A stretch of 64,000 bases of DNA, from the NCBI GenBank assembly GCA_033980235.1, contig CM067070.1:7022195-7086194 (forward strand), given 5' to 3'. This DNA is from Diadema setosum (Eukaryota; Echinodermata; Echinoidea; Diadematoida; Diadematidae). Positions 47,590 to 59,300 of the stretch are shown piece by piece. Made by a program: the position numbers and the translations under genes. Within the stretch, counting starts at the first letter, position 1. Each line of letters opens with the position of its first letter. Under the pieces are notes generated by a model. The model did no database searches. It was not told the DNA's origin and was given only the letters and a program-made list of their open reading frames with translations.

Positions 47590-49572
47590 CAGTGGCGTAT
47601 CTAGGGGGGGGGGGGGGGGGGGGCAAGGGGGGCACGTGCCCCGGGCGCCACTCCTTGGGGGCGCAAAAAAACATAGAAGAAGAAGAAGAAAAAGGAAAAA
47701 AACGAAGAAGAAGAAGAAGAAAAAAAAAAAGAAAGAAAAGGAGAAGAAGAAGGAAAAAAAAAAAAAAAACTCGCCCGGAAGGGGGGAGGGAGAAAGGTGG
47801 GGGGGGGGGGGGAGAGAAAACTAAATCAAACAAGATAAAAACAAAACATGATGATGACGCGGACAAAATGACAATGTTTATTGTGTTCACACAAAAATTC
47901 CATGTTCTGTGAGCTGAAATACAAAAATTTTCGCCTCGCTCGCTGCGCTCGCTCGCCAAAATTTATATAAAAAGGAAGGTAAGAACAAAACGTGATGATG
48001 ACAAAATGACAGTGTCTATTGTGTTCACACATGTCATTTTATATTTAGCAGGCAAAATTTTTCACGGAGCAGCGGCTACAATTTCGTTCTGAAGTGATCG
48101 CCAATAGGATCAAAAGAAGGCGCCAACGGTTTCGAACATAGGGGGGGGGGGGGGGCGCAAAAAACCCCGAATCAAACAAGATAACAACAAAACGTAATGA
48201 TGACGCGGAAATATACAAATTTCGGCTCACTCGCTCGTACTGATTTAGAGTATTTTTTTCAAGTCCTCATTTTGTTGGTATAAATCGTTATCTATAAGGC
48301 CGTCACTCCTTATATCTTGATTAGAATTGTAAGATTTAATAAGCAAAAAATGACAAGAGTTTCATGATTTGTAAACTGAAATACAAAAATTTTCGGCTCG
48401 CTCGCTGCGCTCGCTCGCCATAATTTGTATAAAAAAAGAGAAGAAGATAAGAACAAAACGTGACGATGACGCGGACAAAATGATAATGTCTATTGTGTTC
48501 ACTCATGTCATTTTATATTTAGCAGGAAAAATGTTACACGGAGCAGCGACTGCAATTTCATTCGTTCTGAAGCGATCGCCGATTGGATCAAAAGAGGACG
48601 CCAACGGTTTCGAACATACGGGGGAGGGGGGCGCAAAAAAAAATCAAAAAAGATAAGAAAAAAAAACGTAATGATGACGCAGAAATATACAAATATCGGC
48701 TCACTCGCTCGTACTAATTTAGAGTATTTTTTCAAGTCCTCAGTTTGTTGGTATAAATCGTTATCTATAAGGTCGTCACTACAATTGTGAGATTTAATAA
48801 GCTAAAAATGACAAGAATTCCATGTTTTGTAAGCTGAAATACAAAAATTTTCGGCTCGCTCGCTGCGCTCGCTCGCCAGAATTTATATAAAAAAGATAAG
48901 AACAATACGTGATGATGACGAGGACATATACAAATTTCAGCTCACTCGTGCGCACTAATTTAGAGTACTTTTTTTAAAGTCCTCAGTTTTTTGGTATAAA
49001 TCGTTATCTGTAAGGCCGTCACTATATGTTGATTACAATTGTAAGATTTGGTAAGCAAAAAAATGACAAGAATTCCATGTTTTGTAAGCTGAAATACAAA
49101 ATTTTTCGGCTCGCTCGCTGCGCTCGCTCGCCAGAATTTATATAAAAAAAAGTGAAGAGCAATACGTGATGATGACGAGGACATATACAAATTTCAGCTC
49201 ACTCGCGCGCACTAATTTAGAGTATTTTTTAAAGTCCTCAGTTTTTTTGTACAAATCGTTATCTATAAGGCCGTCACAATGATGTTGATTAGAATTGTAA
49301 GATTTGGTAAGCAAAAAATGACAAGAATTCCATGTTATATAAGTTGAAATACAAAAGTTTTCGGCTCGCTCGCTGCGCTCGCTCGCCAAAATCTATCAAA
49401 ATTCATTACATTTAAATCACCCTCAAAGATCCCTTTTAAGTGCTTGAAAAAGCGTCATGTGGACTTTGTTTAAGTCCCTACCGGGATGGTGGTGGGGTTG
49501 AACACTTTTCAGAAATTAGGGGCGCAATTTTCGTGCTTGCCCCGGGCGCCGTTTTCCCTAGATACGCCACTG
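47590..49572. mobile_element. 1,983-bp non-autonomous hAT-like element with internal tandem repeats
   Basis: CAGTGGCGTATCTAGG (47590-47605) and its exact reverse complement (49557-49572) are flanked by the exact 8-bp direct repeat AGCCCGGT (47582-47589, 49573-49580). CAGTGGCG-type termini with an 8-bp duplication are characteristic of hAT elements. TGCCCCGGGCGCC occurs near both ends in direct orientation. Inside, a unit marked by GGCTCGCTCGCTGCGCTCGC recurs at about 47933, 48394, 48852, 49107 and 49362. The first intervals are about 458 bp and the last two about 255 bp. Open frames are repeat translations; no transposase remains. Confidence 0.9.
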
Positions 49573-49580
49573 AGCCCGGT

Positions 49581-50804
49581 AAAATTTATGCATTTCCCTC
49601 AATATAGACTGCGATACGTTTTAACGCAGTGTGTCACTTTAGTTCAGTGTAATATCATGTGATATCGGATATAGTGCTATCGGAGTGTGAGAAGATGTAT
49701 TTGAGTGTTATGTGGAAGAGTGAGGTTGTGTGGGTGTGCCTGTGTTTGGAGGCTGTGAATCCAGTCGTGATGATATTACATGCATTTTTTTATTAGGCCC
49801 CATGCTGTCAAATAACTACGAATATAACATTATTGTGACATAAAATAAATCTCGGGCTTTGTTTTCAATACACTATCTATCATCCGTATGAAAGATGAAA
49901 ATATGATCATAAAATGCATGATTTGATTGGGAGTTAAAATAAGATTTCACTCGTTCTCTTTTGTTTGTGATTAATATTGCTATTGCAAGAATTTTCAGTG
50001 AGTGCCATGCAAACAAATTCAAATGTTAAAAGTGTCTATTGTGTACTGAATAATATCTAATACCGTATGTCCCCCCCCAAAAAAAAAAAAATACAACGGC
50101 AACCTCCGACATTATATCTTTAAAAACAGTGAATCAATCCAAATAAAAATTCAGGGTATGAAACTATAACTCATTGCCCACATCTTACAGAAAACCCCAT
50201 TCGATTTGCTTCAGTGGTCAAAGAGAAACGAGGAATTTTGTAGAGGATGTCAAGAATATCTTCCCTCCAAGTTCTATTGTATTCACACACAAAAGCATCG
50301 AAGTGCTAAACTTGGCAGAATCAGACTCATGACATGCTTTACAACTTTTCACATTTCTCAGTGACCGCTAAACCAAATTGAATGGGGTTTTCTGCAAAAT
50401 AGAGCTAAGATGTTATTTTTTAAGATCCTGAAGTAGCATTTAGACAGTTTAATCATATTGGGTGTTATCAAATGCGAAAATTTGATCGTTTTTTTTTTTT
50501 GGACATACTGTACAAGTAACTACTTAAAAGTACTGGAGGAGAGGCTGCAAAAAGATAATTGCTATCACTTTGCACTAACCTCCGAGTCTATGTAGAGCAC
50601 ATGCTGAACTTTCGCTTTTTGTGGCGACACACACACACACACACACACACACGCACGACTACTTTTTTTTTCCATGGTAGGCCTCTTATACGGAAAAGAA
50701 AGTGTTTTTTTTTTTGTGGTTACTGCTGACGCGAAATTTATGCTTTTAATATTATGCACGTGACATTGAGGTAAAGGAAACCAACCCATATCAACGTGAA
50801 TTGA
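49581..50804. other. No gene recognised
   Basis: AT-rich. C/A and T runs near 50070-50090 and 50490, and (CA)n at 50630-50655. CCCCATTC(G/A)ATTTG appears inverted at about 50195 and 50375, suggesting a further decayed inverted-repeat element between about 50065 and 50515. Confidence 0.45.
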
Positions 50805-50954
50805 GTGAAAGCAGCATTAATCAGTACAACGCAATCATCAGTAAACGTGTTAGGAAAATCGGATCATCGATCAAAAAGGTATAAAACTTCAATGCCGTCA
50901 TTGCTGGACAAAAAGACTATTACAGTTCATGAAGTTATGGACCAAAACAGAAGA

Positions 50955-51003
<49 letters not shown>

Positions 51004-51440
51004 TGAAAATAATATCATATTTATATGTTTATATATATATATATTATATATGAACATATAAATATGATATTATTTTCACTTTTCCATATACTTAGCATAA
51101 TGAAAGAGCACTTGACGTACCTTTCACAAAAAAAGGGGGAATGGAATCACCAATGTCATATTTGTGTCAGTAATAAGTTGATAGAATGTGTATTTTTCAA
51201 GAAAAATTAAATGTTGTGAAATAATCTCTATATTTTTTCTATAATAGTATTGTCCCTGATGACGTCATGATATACATGGTGTATAGTAATCTCATTTTCC
51301 AGCGATGACGACAACGAAACTTTACGAATTCATAACTTTTGAAATGATCGTCCAACTTTCCTCACATTACACTTTCACTAATGTGTTTTACATAATTACT
51401 GCTTTCAATCAATCCACATAAACACTTTGGTGTTGATTTC
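50805..51440 (+). mobile_element. Decayed relative of MITE family B, interrupted by a TA hairpin
   Basis: Shares the family B order of words: GGAAAATCGGA near 50852, GCTGGACAAAAAGACTA near 50905, AAAGAGCACTTGAC near 51103, AAATTCATAACTTTTGAA-like near 51327. Its middle is replaced by (TA)n (50957-51000) and a perfect 29-bp inverted repeat (51001-51029 with 51053-51081). Confidence 0.6.
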
Positions 51441-52430
51441 CTTGAACACATATCTGCTTATCTTCATAGTCGGTGATTCTTTCCTTTTTTTCTCTCTCTC
51501 TCTCTTCTATTTGGAAGATAAGTTTCGTTGTATTTTTTTTTGCCAGTCTACGACATAAAGGGACTAATGATAAAGCGCCAGCAGTGACAATGACAGCAAA
51601 ATCAAAAATAAAAAAAAGATAATGAAACTGATCCTGAGATTTGGTTCTTACATCGTAATAACGATATATAGCTTTACAGGTATATCATTATAAATATCCG
51701 CTTTCGTAAATAATGCTGTAATAAGTAGAGCAAGCAAATTTACCAAGGTAAATACTTATACTGGTATAATCATGTTACAGAAGTTTGATCAGTTTGAAGT
51801 TTGATGTTTGATCATATTTCTTTTTAGTGGAATAACGTGTTTATCTAATCAAAAAAAAAAAGAAGAAGAAAAAGAAGAAGAAGAAGAAGAAGAAGAAGAA
51901 AAAGCCTCTGTACGTGTTTCTGTAAAGTCATTTCCTCGTGAAGTAAGTTCCGCATATACATGATGATGTAATGACGTTTAAAACGTGTTTTTACAGCATT
52001 TTATCAAGAAATTTAATAAGGTACTGTATACGGCATCTTTTTTCATCAATTTCATTTTTTTGTTGTTGTAAAAAACAAGATACATATCGAATAGCTGGAC
52101 AAATCAGAGAGCTCACCATACATGAACCAGTGATTTACGATATAAATTCGACATACACATGGTTTTCTACAAAGAGTGCGAAATGCACATGATAAGCATT
52201 TTTAGGAGCATGATGCTGTACATGAATATACTGATTTTAATACCATATCATATGGTATAACATATAATATAATATAATATAATGTAATATAATATAATGT
52301 AATATAATAATATACAATATAATATAATATAATATAATACAATACAATATAATATATGTTTTATCATATTGTAGGATAATATTATATCATGTTATATTAT
52401 ATTACATCATATTATAATTCAGTATATTAT
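51441..52430. repeat. Mostly AT-rich DNA with (GAA)n and (AATAT)n arrays
   Basis: (GAA)n at 51867-51902 and a long AATAT/ATATT array at 52255-52370 that becomes inverted (ATATTATATT) by 52420. No gene recognised. Confidence 0.7.
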
Positions 52431-52577
52431 ACAAATGGTGCACAGGATAGAGTGCGTTAGTGGAGATGTAGCCAACTCGAGGGTATTTACAATTGTGAAA
52501 CATGCACTACATTGTAAATACCCGAGAGTGAGCTGCATCTCCACTAACGCCACGAAATAATCCTGTGCATCATTTGT
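52431..52577. mobile_element. 147-bp palindromic MITE
   Basis: ACAAATGGTGCACAGGAT at the left pairs with ATCCTGTGCATCATTTGT at the right. The inner words GTTAGTGGAGATG and GGGTATTTACAAT also recur inverted, so nearly the whole element folds into a hairpin. Confidence 0.75.
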
Positions 52578-53924
52578 TTTATAAAATGGGTAGAAAACTA
52601 ACAGCATTTTTCACGTACCTTTGTGGGTCAATACCAGTCAGCTACATGTAGCACTAGCTCAAGTCAAAAAGTCAAGATGTCCGAAGATGTTCGTCCCAAA
52701 CATATTCCGCACGTCGCACTCGGAAATCCCGCACATAAAAGTACTGTGAGCATGTACGTATAAGAATATACGTACGCCACATGACGTTGTATCCACAAGA
52801 AAGGCCGGCTGGCAGCCTGAACTAGAAGTTGTTTACAGGATTGACAGCGCGTATAGTAGCGCGCGACGCATTTGTAACAACTGATTGAGTGCGCACTGCT
52901 AGTGTAAACATTGTGAGTCAGGCCGTGCATGTTAGTGAGAAATTAATGCACGCACACGTGACTCATTTCAGCGCTTCCAATTGGCTACATTCTTGAACCC
53001 AATTTATATAAAACAATATAATATTGTCTTATTTGAACCGGAAAGAACATCCAGTGTTGCCATTGCTCTTCCCTACAGAGCTGTCCTTATTGTCAGCCTA
53101 ATAATCCCGAGTAGCTATTCAGTGGGTCAAGAGTGAACATTGTTGGCAGAACATCTTGTCCATGGATAAAGTATGCCAAGGAGGTGGAAGGACTCTTCCA
53201 CCTCCCTGGATGAACGCACTGCTCATGAATCAAAGCCAGAGGCAAGACATTCTGTTTACAAATATTTTGTCGTTTCCACTACAATATGCCACGTTGTTCC
53301 CATTGGAAGGTAGTGCCCTACAAGAAATTGGCTGTGCTGAAAGGGTTTTGATAACATATATGTAACCAATCACTCGAATTTGCCGGAATCGACGAGGGGA
53401 AACGGCTCATTTACACGTATAGTTCTTCATCTGCATGCTCTCAAAAACACTTGACATTTGTTTTGTTTTTGTTTTTGTTTTATTGAAAAAAAAAAGACAG
53501 GACAAATAATGTCTCGTGTAGAGTGAAGTATATTTTCGCAAGAATTCGTCCTAAAGGATAGATGGTCTGTCTTTTCTTTCTTTCTCTTTGGGCGATGTTA
53601 TATGACAGCACAATTAGCTCTCATTTACTCGTCTATACTTAGTGTTTACAGAAACCATGGAAGCATGGAGCTACAAGAGATGTGCATTAGGGGACATCGC
53701 TTTGCTTTGCGAATGTCTTGCTGTTCTGGAATAGGTATTCCCACGGGACGCCATGTTTGCTAATGTACCAATGCTCCACATCACTCGATTACTCGTTAAG
53801 TTTGATTCCTTCTTTACGAAAGATTGTAAGTGTTCGCATCTCAGTGCTCTTTTACAAGATAGCTACACTTACTACACTAGTATTAAATATATTCGCGATA
53901 AATATTATGACTATGGAATAATTG
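52578..53924. other. No gene recognised
   Basis: Includes a short perfect hairpin GGAGGTGGAAG-GACT-CTTCCACCTCC at 53180-53205 and a T/A run near 53470-53495. Nothing coding is supported. Confidence 0.5.
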
Positions 53925-54096
53925 GAGAAACTGTGAAGATGGCTCCGTGGATAACACCACAGTTTGTCATTCACAAGGTCTCTGGCTCGACTCCCCAGGA
54001 TGGCTGCAGAGGTTGTGCCCCGATCAACCTACACGAGGTTCCAACGACGCCATGCTGTGAGGTAAAAACTGCGAATGGGGGGGGGGGGGGGGGGCG
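53925..54096 (+). mobile_element. tRNA-derived SINE, family 2, copy 2
   Basis: A box A-like GGCTCCGTGGATAACACC, a box B-like GGCTCGACTCCCCAGG, then GGCTGCAGAGGTTGTGCCCC and a terminal G run (54077-54094). This is the same order as the minus-strand element at 20620-20797. Confidence 0.6.
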
Positions 54097-55940
54097 TCGT
54101 AGGAGTGGACAAGCGCGTAAGCGTTACATCCCATGTCGTGTGTCGGCAAGCGGCGCGTGCCGCGCGCGCGAGCTGTTATAATATGTGTTTAATACACTTG
54201 TGATTAATTTGTTTTTGCCCCTCAGGCAACACATCATTTGACGTCACATAACCTCGTCTTAACAGCAATGTATACGTTGCCCTCATGACCGAGTCCTTCA
54301 AAGTGGACTTTAAGACGTCCATCCCGTGGTTGCTTGTTTACAAGACAGTGTTCATTGCAGCTTCCTTAGCAACCCCGTAAATCAAATCAATAAGATTCAG
54401 TCCGATTCAACTGAAACATTGTCCGACACTCCTAGCTTCGAAAATCGTATTCCATTTAGCTGAAATAATACACTCAAGTATTTACGAACGTAAAGTGTGA
54501 AACCTCAAACGATACCCTCTTATTCCCCGAGTCTCAAGGGGACTTGTCATGAGAGCCAACCACATAGGCCTAATGCGCGAGTATTACTCTGTGAAGAGGT
54601 TTCTGCACAGTACAGGAAACACAGGAGTAGAAGAACGAAGAACAGAAAATAAGAATAATTTATTTGAAGAAGACAACGACGAAGGAGAAATAGAAGAAAA
54701 AAAGAAGAAATAAGAAAAGGAATTCTTCGTGTCAGGTGCGAAAAATGTCTTCCTTCCATTCACTGTCATTCTTTAAAAGGAAGGAATTAGATTATTTTTT
54801 TTTCTATAGTCTTCCTCTTCTTCCCTTGTGAAAGCCGACTCAAACTTTCTGGACGGATGCCAGTTGGTTTCACTTTCACGTTCGCGAAACCGCGGCAGAG
54901 TGCAATTTGCAAGATCATCACGCGATAACCACTATAGAGGCTCGAAATGAATGTCCCGAGAGCTGCTGTCAATTGACTAGTTTACTTACGTCCTTCTTGT
55001 TGTTGACAACGCTTCATGATGATTATTCCATTCTGAATCTTTGGTATACTTCGTGTGACGACAACTCTATATACAATATCGTAATCAGCTCTCAGTTTTC
55101 TCATGTAAGACCGTGCCATTTATGAAAAAGAACAGTATAAGAGTTGATCATGATAAAAAGCAGACTCGTTATCCATGGTGATTCGAAGAATGTGACGCAC
55201 ATGCGCAAATTGGCAACGCTCACATCTCACAGGTGATAGTCTGATGACGTAGGTCGTGTTCTCTGTGTATGAAACTCGAGCTTTACTTATGTCATGGAGC
55301 ATTCAATATAAGAACCCAGGGAAACATGGATTGCACCAGTCTCCTGAGATGGCGCAAGCGTGGCGGGTAATCCGTCACACTTCACCTTTGGTATATTCTT
55401 ATTGGTCAAGCACAGACAAGTAACGGACCAATCACGGAGAAGCATCGAATGATTGCCTGGTTACAAGAGACCCTTATCTTGACTGAAGACGTAATGGGCT
55501 GTAAATATACTGCTCTACGGTGTAGTTTCCCAAGCAGTACTGTCACATTGTCCTGAAGTTCCTTGGGCTGCTCTAGCTCAGAAGAGTTATCCAATATGAA
55601 CTTTTGACTAACCTTACGCGGGACTTTTGCTTGAGTTAGTTGTGCCTGTGTTATGATTCTGCTCGAACCGTTTGGAACGCGGTGCAATGTAGTGATCACT
55701 TCAGAACAGCATCAGATATAATTAACAAAATGCAGGCAACTTAATGTCGCGAGGCTCCAATATCGACCTGACGTCCACAGAAGAAGCGATTTCGCCTGGG
55801 TAATCATAACAGCTCGCCAGGCAAGACTTGGGAAGCGATGTGATTTCTAAGTTTCTTCAAAGTCCTAAGAATGAGTCTTGGCGGGACAGCAACTTTTCCC
55901 TTTCGGAAGTTTTTAAAGTATGTAACACCGCTCAATCATT
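54097..55940. other. Upstream region of the GPCR gene
   Basis: No coding sequence supported. The last 600 bp could hold the receptor's promoter. It has inverted and direct CCAAT words (ATTGGTC near 55401, CCAATCA near 55429) and a TATA-like CAATATAAG near 55304. None can be tied to a start site. Confidence 0.35.
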
Positions 55941-57272
55941 ATGACTGAGGTAAACTTGGAACCAAACTCGACCTCGCTGAGCGAAGCAAGCGACGGCGAA
56001 ATCAAGCTGTGCACAAATAGCATCGTGGTTAATCTCTCGATCATCATTTACTCTGTTTGCGGTCTTTTAATCGTCTGCGCAAACGCCGTTATTCTTGTCA
56101 ACATGAGACACACGTGTGATCGCTGCTACAGCCACATGGCCAAATTTTTCTACCAAGCGCTAGCCTTCACCGATATGTTCATCGGAATAATTTGTTGCTC
56201 CTTCGAGATCGTCTTCGCCAAAATTCCAGTGACGATCACCGGGTCCATTCTCTGCAACGTATTCATGGCAATATACGTGACTATGGTCTGCTTGTCGCTA
56301 CTCCTCCTCTGCTGCGTAAGTATCGACCGATATATCGCGATCACTCGTCCGCTTAGATATCCAACGATAGTGACACCAAAGCGATCGCGATGGGCAGTCG
56401 TTGTGTGCGGTCTGCTCAGTTTATTGCCGTTTTCGTTGGAATTCTTACCCTATACAGATCTCGACGCTATCGCGAAATCGTGTACTTTAAGGTGGATACA
56501 CATAGATCAGACTTCAATGAGTTTCGTCGCAATTTTGGTCATCCTCCTCTGTGGCCCATTTTCCGTTTTGATTTTCACAAATTTTCGACTCCTGCGGATT
56601 GTTCGTAAGTCTGCGCGTCTCGATATTGTCCAGCGTACCAAAAAGAAGCGCGAAGTTACAAACATACCGGCACAGGCGTCCATGCAAAACGGGTGGTCAT
56701 GGCACGAAGGTAGCTGCGAAAGCATAACACGAACCGTTTCCTCCTATTGTGACGATGTGTTTAGCCGAGATGAAAGGATCACGAACTTTGATGATGATGG
56801 TGACATTGTCGACACACGATTAGGGCATTATACCCAGGAGTCAAGCATCGCGGCGGGAAAACCTGTAGCGCCTAACAGTGAACGTTGTTCGTGCGCATCA
56901 TTATCATCGCAGATCGATATCCCGATACCAAATGTGATTAACAGCGAGGGTTCTATTGAGTGCAGCAGACGGGGCCCCAGAAATCCGCGTCAGCCGAGAC
57001 GGAAAACTGGAGGTCACAGTCGCGGGGTGCGAACTATCTTGATGGTCACTTTCATGTTCCTGATTTGCTGGTCACCATTTGTCGCCATGCTGACCGTAAA
57101 GGCCATCGTCCCCACCCACATCCCCTGTTCAGTCATATTTGTGGTGACGGTGTTCAACCTGTCCAACAGTTTCTGCAATGCCTTCATCTTCCTTTGGATG
57201 AGTGCGTGCTTCAGAAGGCAATTTGCGGCTTTTCTTCGTCGATTGTTTTGCAGGCGACAACTAAATTATTGA
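55941..57272 (+). CDS. Intronless class A GPCR, GPR21/GPR52-like orphan receptor
   Basis: Seven-helix plasma-membrane receptor, 443 residues in a single exon. Visible rhodopsin-family landmarks: N48 in TM1, LAFTD (74-78) in TM2, C105 at the start of TM3 for the disulfide with C181, DRY at 129-131, W151 in TM4, P206 in TM5 and CWSP at 376-379 in TM6. TM7 has SNSFCNAFIF (408-417), so the usual NPxxY is NAFIF with no proline. An N-glycosylation site N9-S-T precedes TM1. Position 3.32 is Tyr, not the Asp of amine receptors. The TM2, DRY-to-TM4 (VTP after ITRPLRYP) and SNSFCN segments resemble vertebrate GPR21/GPR52, which also lack the TM7 proline. The third intracellular loop (about 222-362) is very long, basic then acidic. 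The ligand is unknown. An in-frame start at 55941 precedes the glycosylated N-terminus. Confidence 0.92.
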   Translation: MTEVNLEPNSTSLSEASDGEIKLCTNSIVVNLSIIIYSVCGLLIVCANAVILVNMRHTCDRCYSHMAKFFYQALAFTDMFIGIICCSFEIVFAKIPVTITGSILCNVFMAIYVTMVCLSLLLLCCVSIDRYIAITRPLRYPTIVTPKRSRWAVVVCGLLSLLPFSLEFLPYTDLDAIAKSCTLRWIHIDQTSMSFVAILVILLCGPFSVLIFTNFRLLRIVRKSARLDIVQRTKKKREVTNIPAQASMQNGWSWHEGSCESITRTVSSYCDDVFSRDERITNFDDDGDIVDTRLGHYTQESSIAAGKPVAPNSERCSCASLSSQIDIPIPNVINSEGSIECSRRGPRNPRQPRRKTGGHSRGVRTILMVTFMFLICWSPFVAMLTVKAIVPTHIPCSVIFVVTVFNLSNSFCNAFIFLWMSACFRRQFAAFLRRLFCRRQLNY

Positions 57273-57376
57273 ATTTAGTGGAAGTGAATTAGATGAATAG
57301 CATCGCTATAAAAACAATCGCAAAGCATCTGAAAAAAACCTTGTTGAGGAATTGATGAATTGTTTCTACTACTAGC

Positions 57377-57382
57377 AATAAA
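57377..57382 (+). terminator. Polyadenylation signal AATAAA of the GPCR gene
   Basis: Canonical AATAAA 105 bp after the receptor's stop codon on the same strand; a plausible but unproven 3' end. Confidence 0.5.
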
Positions 57383-57497
57383 ACGAAACCTCGCCGGTCA
57401 AAATACGATGTATAAATTTAAGGACAAAAAGCAGGATTTCTTTCGCCTCAAGGCGCAGATAAGTAGATCTCATGAACCGTCGTGAAATTGTGAAATA

Positions 57498-57715
57498 CAG
57501 TGGACGCCCGTTATAGCGAAGCAAAGTCCTCATGACCGACAGTTTTCTTTCGTTATATCAAAATTGTGTTATAAACCGAACAAATCAACGATCAAAAAAC
57601 AAACAAACAAACAAACAAACACAAAAATACAGCAGATAATGTTGCGGTCTGATATCTTATTTAGTCGTAACCGGAATTTCGTTATAACTGTGTTCGTTAT
57701 ACAGGGAGTGCACTG
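57498..57715. mobile_element. pogo-like MITE, copy 4
   Basis: CAGTGGACGCCCGTTATAGCG at the left and GGGAGTGCACTG at the right, flanked by TA (57496-57497, 57716-57717). The interior has TTATATCAAAATTGTGTTATA and a CAAA array. Confidence 0.75.
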
Positions 57716-58093
57716 TACAACTTTGTGATTGTATTAATACATCCAAAAGGAGATGGACTATTGAATAATTCATAACTTTAAAGGGATTTTATATACAATT
57801 TCCTCATAATTCTATGGTGCGTTCCACTGTTGGTACAGTATTACATTTACTCAATCCGCATAATATTTGGGTTTCCTTCCCCTTTAAAACTTTCTCTTTG
57901 CCTGCGAAAGGTTGACCAAGTGAGCTGCTTTCTCGTGATCGCCAGGTATTGAAATATTGAACACACTCTTTTACATGCCCGAGTGATTTGTTCGGATTTT
58001 TCATTCCATTCTATACCAAAAGTAACTTTCCTAGATGATATAAGGTCCCTTTAAAGCTAGTATCCCTTTATTGAAAGAGAGAGAGAGAGAGAG

Positions 58094-58139
<46 letters not shown>

Positions 58140-59300
58140 ACATGTGCGTGCATGTGTGTTTCATTTTCAAGGACGTACAGTGTATAACAGGAACTAGAAT
58201 TTGGCTTGACTGTTTCCTGATAAGAAATAGCATACTTTCGAGTAAAGTCATGTGCCACCACTGATACTGTTGGACCACTTGATTACTCAATGGCGTTACA
58301 CTTATGTCATAACTTCCTTGTCCATATACCGGTACTCTTTTTATACCAGGGACCTCTAACAACGTGTACAAAGCCAAGGGGTTTTCAGTAGCATTTAGCA
58401 CTCAAAGCATATTGTTAACGCATTTAAAACACAATACATCAAACTGTTCCAAGACTCTGAAAATTTTATTTCGATCATCTTTGTACCAGGCAGTCCACGA
58501 TGCTAATCCATTCATTTTACATGTACAGTACTTACAATAAAAAAGGCTATGAGATTTAGAAGAGTTTTGAATACACAATGTACATGTAGTTTCCATGTCG
58601 TGTTACTACATGTTGCGGTATGACACTCCCAACTGAATTGCCACTGGCGTGAAATTCACGAGAAGTTAGGCTTTGTATTGGTTGTACCTTAGGTAGGTTT
58701 GTTAATTTGTCTGCTGAATGTTGTTAACTTCACCACCATTTCTGCAGTCAACAGTGTACAGAGATTTGACAATGTTGCACATCGATGTCAAGTACTGGTA
58801 ATATCTTGTGTTGTTGAGCTGTGCTCCAAACCTTTTAGTTTCATAAAAATGGTGCAGATTTCTTATTGTAATAATTCTACTGAAAAAAATAATGATAAAA
58901 GGGAAGCGTGAACTTTATGACTGTTATTTGTTTCCATTGTATGATTAATTTGCAGAAACACACTACTGACAAAAATATATATGATAAAATAAAGAGATCA
59001 GAAGAATAAATGTGAAACAATCTCAGTAACTTTAACTCTTGTATATAATCACAGTGTGGGGAGACAAACCCTTTATCTTGATTCTATCAATTATTCAGAT
59101 TGATCTCAAAGCTTCAAATGCAAACACTTGGACCACTCCAAATCCCCCTGTGAGTCACCACAATATCTGTGATCTAATATCAAATATACAAATCATATTT
59201 TGCTTCTTACAAATGTACATGAAAGTTACAAACTGTACAGATCCTTATTCTATGATCAGATATCTAGGACACTGTAGCATTACATAACTTGCCACAAGTC
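57716..59300. other. No gene; (GA)n/(GT)n array at 58075-58137
   Basis: AT-rich. A GA array passes directly into a GT array at 58075-58137. Nothing coding is recognised. Confidence 0.55.

Noticed and set aside
47480..47959. Lys-rich and Phe/Leu-rich open frames
   Set aside because: They are translations of purine runs at the left end of the hAT-like element.
47930..49390. Regularly spaced repeats resembling a CRISPR array
   Set aside because: Spacing is 255 or about 458 bp, the 'spacers' are homologous to each other, and the block lies inside a TIR-bounded element in animal DNA.
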